64,000 nucleotides of DNA from Geosiphon pyriformis (taxonomy: Eukaryota; Glomeromycota; Glomeromycetes; Archaeosporales; Geosiphonaceae), in contig JAAOMT010000718.1 in NCBI GenBank assembly GCA_016748015.1, forward strand, positions 124,001-188,000, read 5' to 3'. Shown piece by piece: positions 1 to 10,439 of this stretch (the first letter of the stretch is position 1; each line of letters starts with the position of its first letter). The notes beneath the pieces are model-generated. The model made no database searches. It had not been told where the DNA came from and was given only the letters and a program-made list of their open reading frames with translations. The translations under genes were made by a program, and so were the position numbers.

Positions 1-335
1 AAAGTTAATTACATATTAAAATTACATTAATTATGTATATTATAATAAGATAAACATATATCATATTATTATTAATTACTATAAAATCATTCTTTTTTTT
101 TTAGTAAAATATGCAATCAAATATTTCATAATAATTTTATCTTATATTATAATAATATGCTATTTATAATATATAATTATAATATAATATAATTATTTTA
201 ACTTATTACATTGTTTTATTTTTTATTTATGTCTTTTATTTTCTGATTTATTGTATCTTTAATTTTATATTTTTAATTTTATTTATTGCTAAACTCTCTT
301 AATATATAAGTTTTTTTTTGTTTTTTATTTTGCAT
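1..335. other. AT-rich flank, no gene
   Basis: Very AT-rich sequence with short runs of A and T and no convincing ORF. The T-run near 311-335 corresponds on the minus strand to an A-rich tail, so the 3' end of the minus-strand LINE is placed at about 336. Confidence 0.6.
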
Positions 336-1135
336 TTAAAGAGTAAAGCCCAACCACTATCTAATACATAGAACCAAACTAAAAGGTTCAAACTAATTGT
401 GATTCATGCACTTTCTATATGTGGCTAGCCACTCAGGCCAGACAAAACAACACTACACACTTATAACTACACATGGATTGGGATCCAAACCAGAAAAAAA
501 CAGACAAGACCTATGACAGCCAAAACTAACCACAAATGACTCAATAATACCAAGCATCCTAACCATTTCATCTGACAAAGCAGAGCTCATGCAACACGAC
601 AAACCTGAGATCAACCCAGCATCTCCAATCAAACCAGCCCACTCTATATCCATCCTATGCTTAGCTCTAGTCAGCCATAACCTAGAACAATACAGCTCTG
701 CCACTCTTTTTACAAAATCCACAATAGCACAAGCAGCTTTTTTCTTATCATCTAAAGTGCTAACAGCTTCTAGACACTAGTCTCTCATAAAAAAACCCTT
801 ACACAAGGATGAATACAGTCCACTATCTAAAGAACAATGACTGAGGTACAGCAAAATGGCAGAAGATAACAAAAGATGAGATCTCAGCAAAGATATCCAC
901 AATGTGGAAGCCTCAGCCAAAATATTCCTCCGAATGCCAACATTCATATCACATGAAAAGACATGGTTGGGCAACTCCATCTCACTACACAGCAAGCACA
1001 GCACACCAAGATAATGCTTGTCATACAATCTCTTTCGAACAGTCATTGGCAGATGGCAGTGAATGACTTTCATCAAATATGAACATAGACCAGAAGATTT
1101 CTGACTAGTAAAACCAGTGAGCATATGCAAATTGG
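336..1135 (-). pseudogene. LINE C-terminal segment and 3' UTR
   Basis: Reading down the minus strand from 1135, a frame continues the LINE ORF2 past its RNase H domain. It encodes a segment with HMLTGFTS, then VRKRLYD and a CLLC...HVFSC cysteine/histidine cluster, typical of the C-terminal region of RNase H-bearing LINEs. A second frame (722-453) carries the remainder after a frameshift. The 3' UTR, about 336-450, recurs at 27836-28085. The segment is separated from its upstream half at 11247 by Gypsy element B. Confidence 0.7.
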
Positions 1136-1630
1136 TGTTACAGGTGATTATTTCTGCTGTCAAATTAAATAACAAACCTGTAACTTGGTGCTCAAAGCTA
1201 ATTGCAGTTGATATTGATCTGAAGGTTTAGTATCTGAAGGTTTTGGTTGAGTCCTTTGTATAATGAACAGAGATTCAATGGTGTCGATAGTAGATGTATC
1301 TTTCCAAGAGTTTTTCCAATTTCTTTCTCAGCGTGGTAGCCAGATTTAGTCTGGCAGTCGTGCCCTTCTGGTAAGCTATCTGATAATATATATAAAATCC
1401 TACTCTTATTTCTGGGTCTTTTACTAGGCTATCCTTGACGTCAATAACTCAGTACTTAATCTTTTAATTAATTAGTATACAACAAAAAATCAAAGAACAA
1501 AAGAAAATAAAATAAAAAAAAAATAAAAGAAAAAAAAGTAAAGAAAATAAGCCAAGGCAATTTGGTCCGTTAGTATCTCGTCAATAGCCGTGATCAAGAG
1601 CTATTGTTTTAGCGTGGTTAAGTATCAATT

Positions 1631-1655
1631 ACTATCAACATAAAGTGTTGATAGT
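1631..1655. repeat. 10-base perfect hairpin in LTR
   Basis: Arms ACTATCAACA and TGTTGATAGT flank a 5-base loop (TAAAG). The same arms occur with loop TGAAG at 10877-10901, 53917-53941 and 63196-63220. The structure is conserved in all four B/C LTRs, just downstream of a weaker 7-base inverted repeat (CAATAGC...GCTATTG). Confidence 0.85.
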
Positions 1656-1799
1656 GGAGAGTGGATTGAGATATGGAATGATTATTTATTTGATGATTAG
1701 TTTCTTGGCTAAGAATTCTGTGGTATCAATTCTGTCTTTTCTGTTTCTAACACTACTGCTATATATACATAATTGAGATTCTTTAATTCCTCGATTCTT

Positions 1800-1936
1800 C
1801 ATGACAGGAATTCTGGAATTCCTGGAATCCTGCGATTCTGTTGAGAGGAATCCTGGAATTTTGGAATTCTGCAATCCTTCATTGAAAATCCTAAAATTCC
1901 TGGAATCTTGCAATTCCTGAGAGGAATCTTGGAATT
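1800..1936. repeat. Short-period GGAATTCCTGG array in LTR
   Basis: Imperfect units of about ten bases resembling GGAATTCCTG or GGAATCCTGC repeat through this stretch. Counterparts lie at about 11045-11185, 54090-54235 and 63355-63495, with unit-level substitutions between copies. Confidence 0.75.
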
Positions 1937-2000
1937 CCATATTTACTATACCTACTTCTGATTGGCTAATAATTATGCTAAAATATTTCTATAAGTAACA

Positions 2001-2018
2001 TTATTCCCTCCTTTTAAT
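2001..2018 (-). other. Polypurine tract of element B
   Basis: On the minus strand the purine run AAAAGGAGGGAATAA lies directly before the 3' LTR, the expected plus-strand priming site. It overlaps the stop codon of the third ORF. Confidence 0.75.
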
Positions 2019-2643
2019 ATTGAGTTCCATTGAAATCTAACTCATGTAATTCCCCCTCTTGAAGTATTTTCTGGATTTTGTTTTCAAGAATTACTTGTGT
2101 TATTTGGGTCTGTAATTCTTCAAATTGAGCATTGATGATTTTTCCCAATTGATTACTAGTCACCATATCCATTGCTCTGTTAAGCAATATTTCTGGTTTA
2201 TCCTGAAATGCTGTGTGTATTTAGTATATGGCTCGGGCTTGTGTGGATAAGTTGTTCTTTCCCAAAAAATGTTCTAATTGTTGTAGTATTCTTTTGTCGA
2301 ATAATCACTTTGTTTTATCCGTATATAGATTCTGAATATTTACATGTTGTCTCAAGTAAAAATAACAATAGTTTTGTGGAAATTGTTGTATCCACCAATT
2401 CCAAGTTTCTTTAGTCAACTCTTGATATAGTAACTCTTTTGTCGATTCTTTTATTGCTAATTTTACTTTCACCATGATTTTGTCCACAGTATTTTCAGTT
2501 TTCTTCTGTGTTCTGGATTGCAATGTCTTTCTAGTATCTTGATATTGAATAGTTTGTTAATTGATTGTAATCTCCATTTCCTGGTGTTGGATTAATTGAA
2601 AGAGTTGTTGTGCTAGTGAGTGAATGTTGTTTGTAATTTCCAT
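2014..2643 (-). pseudogene. Third ORF of element B, between integrase and PPT
   Basis: From an ATG at 2643 a minus-strand frame of about 210 codons runs to a stop at 2014-2016 that overlaps the PPT, with internal stops near 2550 and 2305. The product would be hydrophilic and Gln/Lys/Glu-rich, begins MEITNNIHSLAQQL and ends LDFNGTQY. The equivalent ORF in element C (54945-54312) is colinear. Element A has an ORF in the same place with a similar start (M-x-I-x-x-N-I) and end (LDFNRAQS). I recognise no domain, and I see no membrane segment that would support an envelope role. Confidence 0.6.
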
Positions 2644-2749
2644 TTTTCTGATATTTCCTGTTGCGTCTACTATGTCTTTATATATTCTTTTGATGAATCA
2701 ATTTAACGTGTTGTTGTCGATAATAATGATTGGTTCCAGATCTCATGGA

Positions 2750-4161
2750 ATCTCATCTGGTTGGACTAGTATTCTCTGTACTCCTAATTGTGGAATATTA
2801 CTGGTAGATAGTAGTGTGATGTTGTAATATGGTTTCAGTCGATCTCCATGTGCTGCTTTGGTTAAAATTTTGTTATCCAATCTTAATTTGTAAGCTCCAT
2901 TTTCTAGAATTTTTTTTATATGAAATGGTCCATCTCATTTGGGGTCGAATTTTCCACTCCATTGTTTTTCCACTTTGGTATGATGTAGTAATACTTTGTC
3001 TCCAATCTTGAATTCAACTGGTTTGTCTGGTAGTTGACTATTATGTCTTTCTTTCTGTTTTTTTTGTGACTTTTGAATATTATCAGCTGCTCTTCTTTGT
3101 TTGTTTTCTAATGTTTCCATTAAGTCATATGTTCTTCTCAGCAATGTTTCTTGAAAATTTTCCTCTGTTATTGGTTCAGCTGGATATGTATTAATTTCTC
3201 TTTCTACTGGTAATGTTGCTATTCTCCCATACACTAATTTAAATGATGTTGTTTGTGTAGTATCTTGTTTCATTGTCTGATAAGCAAATAGTACTGATAG
3301 TATAAACAAATCCCAATTGTTCTGGTTTTTTTGGCTGAGCTTGGCTATTGCTTCACACAATGTTCTGTTGAATCTTTCTACTAATCCGTTGGTTTGTGGA
3401 TGGTATGGTGATAATAATGGTCTTTTGATTCCAAATCTTTGGCTCAATTTTGTTAATGTTTTGTTTACAAAATGAGTTCCTTGGTCTGATAATAATTCTT
3501 TTGGACATCCATATCGACAAATCAACTCCTGATGAATGAATTCGGCAACGGATTCTGCATTCACTTTTTGAATTGCTTTTGCCTCTGGCCATTTAGTGAG
3601 ATAGTCCATAGCTACTGCTATGTATCTGTTTCCTCTGCTGGTAACTGTTAATGGTCTGACTAAATCAATTCCCATATGGTCAAATGGTTGTCTCACTTTG
3701 ATTGGTCTTAATGGTTCACTGGGTCTTGTTTCTCCTTTTCACTGACAAGCATCACAATTTTGAACATATTGAATGATGTCTGGATACATTGATGGCCAAT
3801 AGTATTTTTTTCTAGTTCTTTTTATGGTTGCTTCTTTGTGAAAATGTCCTGCTGTTGGATTTGAGTGCATGTTGAATAATATTGTCTCTTTTTCTGGCTC
3901 CATAATTACTCTGGTTGGTTGATCTGGATCTCTTCTATTTTTCTGATAAAGTATATTTTGGTGAGTGATAAAATATTTTGATTGTTGTTTGATACTTCTT
4001 TGTTCCATATGAGATAAATTCTCCTTGAACTGTTGAGTATTTAGATAATGTTGCAATTGTTGATATTTTTGTATGTTCATCTTTTGTTGTATTTTCCGTT
4101 GGTATTGTTCTGGTTTTATTATATTTTTGGGTTGAAATGTTCTTAGATTTGTCTTATTCAC
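2750..4161 (-). pseudogene. Integrase of element B
   Basis: The N-terminal part (4161-3739) holds the HHCC zinc-binding pattern, with H in the segment around AGHFHKE and C in NCDACQ. The core follows in another frame (3696-2935) with D of GIDLV, D of LLSDQGTHFVN and the HPQTNGLVERFNR segment that supplies the catalytic Glu. The C-terminus has the GPY/F-type stretch (IGDKVLLHH...QWSGKF). A frameshift or stop lies between the N-terminal and core parts, near 3720. Integrase would insert the cDNA copy. Confidence 0.85.
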
Positions 4162-4169
4162 AATAAGCC

Positions 4170-5430
4170 ATCAGCATTTCCGTTGTCTTTTCCCTTTTTG
4201 TAATGTATAATATAATTGTATGATGCAAGTGCCATTTTTCATTTTGACTGTCTTCCATCTCCAAATTCTTGTTTTTGGAGTGATGTTAATCCCTTGTGAT
4301 CTGTGTATACTTCAAACTTCTGGCTCAAGTATTCTTTTCATTTCATAACGGCCCAGTATATTGCTAAGTGTTCTTGTTCCAGTGTTCCATAGTTCTTTTC
4401 GGCTGGTGTTAAATCTCTGCTGGCATATGCTACTGGATGTTCTCTGCCGTCCGATCCTCTCTGAGATAATACTGCTCCCAATGCTTGACTGGATACATCG
4501 GTGGTGATGATGAATAGTTTGCTGTAATCTGGATAGATCAGTACTGGAGCTTGGATGAGCTTTTTCCTCAGAATATCAAAAGCTTTTTGTTGACTTTCTG
4601 TTTATTCATATTTCGCATTTTTGTTTTGTAGTTGATTGAGTGGCTGCGCTATCTTGGAAAAGTTCTTGATAAAATGATGATAGTAACTGGCAAATCCCAA
4701 GAATGATTTCAGTTCTGTTATATTGGTTAGTACTGGAAAGTTCTTTACTATCTCTATTTTCTCTGGATCCGTTTTGATGCCATCTTTGCTGACTATGTGT
4801 CCTAAAAATTTGAGTTCTGTCTTGCCAAAGAAGCATTTTGTTGCATTTAATTTCAGTCTTGCTCTTCTTAGTCTTTCAAACACTTGTTGAAGATGATGAA
4901 AATGATCAACAAACGTTTTTGAGAATACATTGGTGTTGTCCAAGTATACAACTACTGATTTCCACAATAAGCCTGTGTAGACAATTTTCATTAGCCATTG
5001 GAAAGTTGCTGGGGCATTGGTTAAGCTAAATGGCATTACTTCAAATTTGAAATTCCCTTCTCTAGTAGTAAATGCTGTCTTTTTTTTGTCAGCTGGATTC
5101 ATGGCTACTTGCCAGTAACCACTGTCCAAATCTAATGTGGAGAACCATTTGTTCCCACCGAAAGCATCGAATAATTCCTGTATTCGTGAAGTTGGATAAC
5201 TGTCTCTATGAGTTACATCATTGAGTTTCCTGTAGTCTACACAAAACTGGATTTTTCCATTTTTCTTACAGATGAGTACCACTGGTAACAACCATGGACT
5301 CATTGATGGTTGAATTAGCCCATTGTCAAGCATTCTGTTTATCTCTTAACAAATAATCTCGTGGCTGGCTGGCAGCACTCTGTATGCTCTTTGTTTGATT
5401 GGTATTGCATCTCCAGTCTTGATCTAATGT
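4170..5430 (-). pseudogene. Reverse transcriptase-RNase H of element B
   Basis: The RT palm is recognisable at 5333-4602: FCVDYRKLND, STLDLDSGYWQV, the NAPATFQ segment and YLDN in place of the catalytic YxDD, so the second active-site Asp is lost. Connection-domain motifs LGHIVSKDGI and FLGFASYY follow. After a stop near 4604, RNase H motifs (IITTDVSSQALGAVLSQ, LEQEHLAIYWAV) continue to about 4260. Several stops interrupt the frame. Confidence 0.85.
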
Positions 5431-6401
5431 TGAATGATGTCAGTTCGGCCAAACTCATTTTTGCTGGCAAAGATGTTATTGAAATTGATGAGTAACATCT
5501 TGAGCTGCATACATTGGAGTGAATCTAAGTTTCCCATGTTCATTTGTTCCAATTGTTCTGGTTGGAGCAAATAACATTCATCTTGTCTATAGATTGTTTG
5601 TGATGTGATGTCAACATATCCACAAAGTTGTGGAAAGTCTGGAATGGGGTTTGGTGGTTGGTCTTCTATTTCTGTGGTTAAATATCCAATGGTGGTTCCT
5701 TCTGGTATGCTGATGACATTGCCAGTATTGTTGTAGATGAGAATTTTTATGCTGCTATAGCTTTTGGCTGGTATGTGGAGATTGATCAACCCAATCTCTC
5801 CCAATTCACAAAGAGTTGCTTCCGCTTCAAATATCTGTTCTTGCTCTTTTTCCTTCCTTTCTATTGCTAACATGTACTGGCTATATGGTGGGATGGAAAT
5901 AGCTTGACCAGTTGAAATAATTTCTTCTTGGCCAACAATTTCTTCCTCTGCTATGTTAATTAGTACATCTATTCTACCTGTGGATCTGAATCCCTGTATT
6001 CCTCTCACCGTTATTCCTAATTCCTCCCTCTTTCCTACTGATACTAATTGAGCTATTCTAACCAGAGGCAGAAATATTGCTTGTGCTATCTTTTCATTGG
6101 GCTCTATTACATAGGTCTTTTCTGAGTCATTTTGTAGCATAGTGATGATATTTCCTACATATCCCGCGTCAATTATTCCTCCTCTTATATTAATCCCTCT
6201 TTTCGCTAAACTACTCCTAGATGCTAATTGAACCATGGTTGTTGCCAGAATCTCTAGTACTATTCTCAGATCAATGTAGGTGTGTGAATGTGGTTTTAAT
6301 TTGATGGCATCTTTTCCTGGATATCTCAGATCAAACCCTGCATCAGTATTATGCACACGTTCTGGCATAATACCTTCCCCATTGTCACTATACCATTTCA
6401 A
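5424..6401 (-). pseudogene. dUTPase domain and pre-RT linker of element B
   Basis: A 325-codon open stretch carries the trimeric dUTPase motifs in order: motif 1 DAGFDLRYPG, motif 2 SRSSLAKRGI, motif 3 GGIIDAGYVGNI, motif 4 EKIAQAIF, and a damaged glycine-rich motif 5 (GFRSTG for GFGSTG). A beta-rich linker with HIPAKS and IPEGTTIGYL leads into RT. dUTPase hydrolyses dUTP to dUMP and pyrophosphate and limits uracil in cDNA. The domain is fused within the polyprotein between the cysteine-rich domain and RT. It is broken upstream by a frameshift near 6400-6450. Confidence 0.85.
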
Positions 6402-6448
6402 CTCTTGTTCCTTGGAGAGATTTGGTAGTGCAATGTATTGTTCATAGT

Positions 6449-7260
6449 TTAAATTGGAGTTTGTATCTGAGTTGGAATCATTGTCATTGTTGTTGCCATT
6501 TTGAGCGGAGCTTGAACTGTTGTTGTTATATTATTGTCGAAGTTTGAATCACAATTGATCGGCAATTCTGATTCTGATGCACAGCTGCTGATTGGTTCTT
6601 CCTCTTCCAGAATCATGTAGATCATGTGTGGTGGTGGATTGTAAATGAGGTCACACTTATCACAATACTGGAAGTCACAGAGAATTAGGCAGTGTTGACA
6701 TAGTCGAGTGTTCAACTGCTCTAACCATTGTTCTTGTTCTTCCCTTGTGGGTACTAATTCTTGGTAGTGTTCATGGAATTGTTCCGGATCCAGGAGGTTT
6801 ATGATGGGTTCTGCGTCCCAGTCAAGCTCTAAAGGTTCTGGGGGGTTGTCTTTGATCGTTTTTATCTCTTCTGGTGTTGCCCCTTCGATTTTTGCAAATG
6901 CCATTTGCCAAATTTTGTCGTCGTTATGTGGGCAACTGTCCAGTCACTGTACAGTTCTTCTTCAGACTGCTTCTATTGGAGTTCCTTTTCTTACCCAATC
7001 ACTTATTAGAATCATGTATTAACACAATATGTCGCACATTCCTCCACGTCCTGAAATGTTATGCCACATTCCTTTGTCCAAGAGAGTCTCTTCACAAGCT
7101 AAGCATGGCTGATTGTCCCATTTTCCTACTTGTTTTAGTCTTCCAAAGTGTTCAAGGATGCATGGGCAGCAATAGAACCTAGTTGCCATTGAATATTCCT
7201 TATCGTCCCCACAGCATGCACCCATTGACAACAATTTCTTGTCACAATTGACGCATATAA
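6449..7260 (-). pseudogene. Cysteine-rich domain between protease and dUTPase, element B
   Basis: On the minus strand a CxxC (CVNC) is followed by KKLLSMGACC, FYCCPC, KWDNQPCLAC and GMCDILC. After a stop and an acidic spacer comes a second cluster, LCQHC...CDFQYCDKC. Element A has the same pattern (CKDC, KKLSSMGAC, CYYC, KWDNTSCLTC, GVCDQTC; then LCEEC...CSEC), and element C keeps remnants. The spacing suggests several zinc sites. I do not recognise the domain; it is separate from the gag zinc knuckle. Confidence 0.6.
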
Positions 7261-7299
7261 GCTTGGGTCGACAATAGGTAGATTGTTGTGGTATAGTAT

Positions 7300-8185
7300 A
7301 GGTGTTATAAGCAGTGGTGGTTTGAGTGGTCTCTTTTTCTTTTTCTTTTTCCTTCCCTTTATTTTCTTTGTTTTCTTCCCATTCCCAGCTTGAAGTCAGT
7401 TTGCTTTCATCATTGTCGGTCCATGTCAGGTCATCAGTTTCCCAGGTAAGTTCTTCTTTTTGTTTCCCTTTTTTCTTGTTGTTGTCATCTCAGGAGAGTA
7501 TTGGTGGCAGCTTATTGTGCTCTTCATCAGCCCATGATACTTGGTAGGCTTTTCAGGTAGGCTTTTCTTTCTCCTCCTCCAGCTCGATCAATAGTTTCTT
7601 TCTTGGAGAAGTTTTGAAATGGCCATATGTGGCTGGAACACATATGTGTTGGCCCTGATACATTAGCTGGAGTTCCTGGGTGTTCCAGTCTAATGTTGCA
7701 TTGACTTTGAATAGCCAGTCATTACCAACAAGAGCTTGGTATTGAGTGGCTTTTATTACTAGAACTTTAATGGGAGTCATGATGCCATTGACTTCAAAAG
7801 GGAAATCGTCGATTTCGCCGATTGGAGTTTTGGTCGCTCCATCAGCTGTGATGATTCTGGCACTGGCAGCTCGATCAACTCAGCAACCTAATTGATCCAT
7901 GAGTTGTCTAGTAATTATGCTGCCAGCTGATCCACTATCTAGGATGAGTTTGATGGGGTGACCATCAACTCTGGCATCCGTGTACATTGCTGTTATGAGT
8001 TTCTTTTCGAGAGCAGCTCTACTGAATAACGGTATTGGTGTGTTTTCTTCGAGTTTGAAAGGAAAGATGGCTGCTAGGAATTCATTACTAGAGATGGTTG
8101 CCGGTAGAATGGTGTTGGTAGGGATGTGCTGATTGGATTCTGTGTTGTTGGATGTGGCGTTTTCTGGGGTAACTAGGAGACTCAA
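7300..8185 (-). pseudogene. Aspartic protease and W-acidic tail of element B
   Basis: The retropepsin active site LILDSGSAGSIIT is intact near 7930, in a frame from 8185 to a stop at 7880. The second half (7780-7553) includes VLVIKATQYQALVGNDWL, where YxALxGNDWL is typical of fungal Gypsy proteases. Downstream the frame enters an acidic tail with repeated tryptophan-acid units (VSWADEEH, LTWETDD, LTWTDND, SSWEWEE). The protease would cleave the polyprotein. A stop follows QLGC and another interrupts the tail near 7550. Confidence 0.8.
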
Positions 8186-8479
8186 ATAATGTTAAGAATT
8201 TGGGTTTTGGACACGACTGGTATCCAAATTCCGGGTGTGTAATCCTGATGGTGGGTTTAGCGAACTGGGGATCAGTTGGTGAACAACCATCGCCAATCTC
8301 CAGTTTTGAGTGACTCTGGATCGAAGGGGTTCTGGGTTGGTGTTTAAATTGGTTGGAATTGATAGATAATTTGTGGCTGCGGCTGATGAATCGGAGGTTG
8401 ATATACTGGTGGTTGATAGATTGGTTGCTGCGTCATGGGCAGGTAATTATTTCGATATTGGTCTTGACTCTGATTGAAT

Positions 8480-10362
8480 AATGATTCGGAGTTTGGAACT
8501 GACAATTGGGGTTTCGATATTGATTTCCCGATTGTTGGTTATTTAGGTGCTGGCGATAGTCAATTTAGATATGTCTTTGTTTATCACAATAGTGGCAGAT
8601 ATGTATTTCCTGTTGCCACTGTTGATTGGTCAATGAAGATGAACGTGGTTGATTTTGGCCATGATTAGAATTTCCTTAATTATTGCGTTATTGTGGAGGC
8701 TGATAAATGGCATGATTGTCAGCTAAGTATCCTTCCAATCTTTTATTAATTGATTCACTGAACTTCTCCAATTTAGAATCCAATTCAGATGATCCATTCA
8801 TTACTAGGTTAATGGTTTGGGCGTGATTAGCCTCTGACTTGGCGGATTCAAAATCTCTGGTGTGTGTAACTGCATCTTGAAGGGTACCTGGATGCAATGA
8901 CTGTACATGTTGCAAGATGCTACTGCGCAGGCCACAAATAAACTGATTGAGTATCTGTGGTGCTGTGAAATAATTGGCGTCAATTGCTTGAATTTGGCAT
9001 AGGTTTTGATGGAAGCATCCCAGGTAAGTGGTGACTGCTTCAGTTTCTTCTTGTTTTATAGTGGTGAATGCATTAACTAGGCAATTGATGCTGTTATTGT
9101 TGCTGAAGTATCTTAGAAATTCCGCTTTGAAGGCATTGAAATCTTGTGGTTTATTAACCAAGCTTTGATACCATGAATTGGCAGTATTCTTGAGAAAGTA
9201 GGGAATGGCTTGCATTGCTCAAGCATCATTCCATCCGTTGGCTGTGATGGCTTTTTCTACATTGTTCAGCCATATTTGAGCATCATTCTCTTCGCCAGTA
9301 AAGTTGTCGAGTTTTGCAATTGGTGCGTAGACCATTGGATCTAAGTTAGGTGGTTGTGGTGGCTGTTAAAGCAGTTGTTGTTGTCCTGGCTGTTGGGGTG
9401 GTAGCTGAAGTGGCTGCTGTATGGGTTCAGCTATGGAATTAATCAGCAGTTGATTGATGACAATTACTGAAGGTAAGTTTTGCTGATTAATTAATTCGGG
9501 TTCTTGATTTCTTTGATTTGGTGGTGTTCGAATATTCGGAATTTTGATTTCTGGATTTTTTAACTATTGCTGAGTTTGAAGGTTCGGGGTTTCAACTTCC
9601 GGGTTTTCAGTGATTGGGTGCTGGTAAGTGAATTCTTGATCCTCTGATTCTTTTTCCTTCTTTTCTGATTCCGCTGCTTCCCACGAATCAGAAATTCTGA
9701 AATCTGGTGGAGGCAGTGATGATCAAAGTCCTGATGGAGTTGATAATCGTGAATTAAATCCCTCAAAGTATTCATCATATGGTCCTAACAATTCTGTTTT
9801 CCTTTGTCTACTTTGGAATAGGAATTGTCCAAATGCTGATGTTGCAGTTGATGTGAATGTGTCTGTTGATGATATGTTGATGGCGCTTCCAGGTGTATAG
9901 TGGTAGGATGGGTTGCTTGGAGATTCAACTCTGTTTTTTTTCCAAGCAGGTGGCTGTATTTTTCTGGGCATTACTACTGGTGTTTGTAATTTTCCCTTGC
10001 CTTTACTAGCGTATGTAATTGGATATCTTTGTTGAATGTGATGTTTAATTTCTTTGTTGATCTCAGTGATGATGGATGTGAAATTATAATTTGTTGGTAG
10101 GTTGGTGTTTTGAATTAATTTCTTATAGAAAGTTTCTCTTGCTGATTCAGTATTCACTGGTGTTCTTAATAAAGAGAAAATCTTTTCATTGACGTAGAAA
10201 TTGAAGGCTGATTTGGTGGATATATGATTGTGGTTTAATCCCAAGTATTGACAATAGTGTTGAAATAAGGATTTTGTGAATCCTAAATGGTTTGCTCCTA
10301 TAGTTTCTAATTCTGCCACTTTTGGTTTGGTGTTGTCGGTGCTGGTTTTCTGTAGGATTATA
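8480..10362 (-). pseudogene. Gag of element B
   Basis: The gag frame is open from just after the PBS (a stop lies at about 10362) without an early ATG. The N-terminal part (10319-9723) is followed by a frame change. The capsid-like core (9215-8688) holds AIPYFLKNTANSWYQSL, FLRYFSNNN and FICGLRSSI, as in the retrotransposon gag family. A degenerate zinc knuckle (CHYCDKQRHI...DY, last Cys replaced) lies near 8600. Gag would form the particle. Several frameshifts and stops make it non-coding. Confidence 0.75.
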
Positions 10363-10371
10363 CCTCACAAG

Positions 10372-10439
10372 GAGCACCAAATGTTACAGGTGATTATTTC
10401 TGCTGTCAAATTAAATAACAAATCTGTAACTTGGTGCTC
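10372..10439 (-). promoter_or_regulatory. PBS and U5 self-complementary hairpin, element B
   Basis: On the minus strand the 5' LTR ends ...TGTAACA, then T and TTGGTGCTC, a candidate primer-binding site (TGG start). On the plus strand GAGCACCAA (10372-10380) pairs with TTGGTGCTC (10431-10439), and GTTACAG (10383-10389) pairs with CTGTAAC (10424-10430). This leaves a 2-base bulge at the LTR boundary and a loop of about 34 bases. The PBS can therefore pair with its own U5. Confidence 0.7.

Larger units (their letters stand above)
1136..2000 (-). repeat. 3' LTR of Gypsy element B
   Basis: 865-base LTR, starting TGTTACAGGTG and ending AAGTAACA, almost identical to 10382-11246 and related to 53431-54298 and 62709-63563. 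It contains a perfect hairpin and an array of short GGAATTCCTGG-like units. Confidence 0.93.

Noticed and set aside
1686-1940. 84-codon minus-strand ORF in the LTR (and 10932-11186)
   Set aside because: It only translates the GGAATTCC array and changes frame in the other LTR copies; treated as repeat, not gene.
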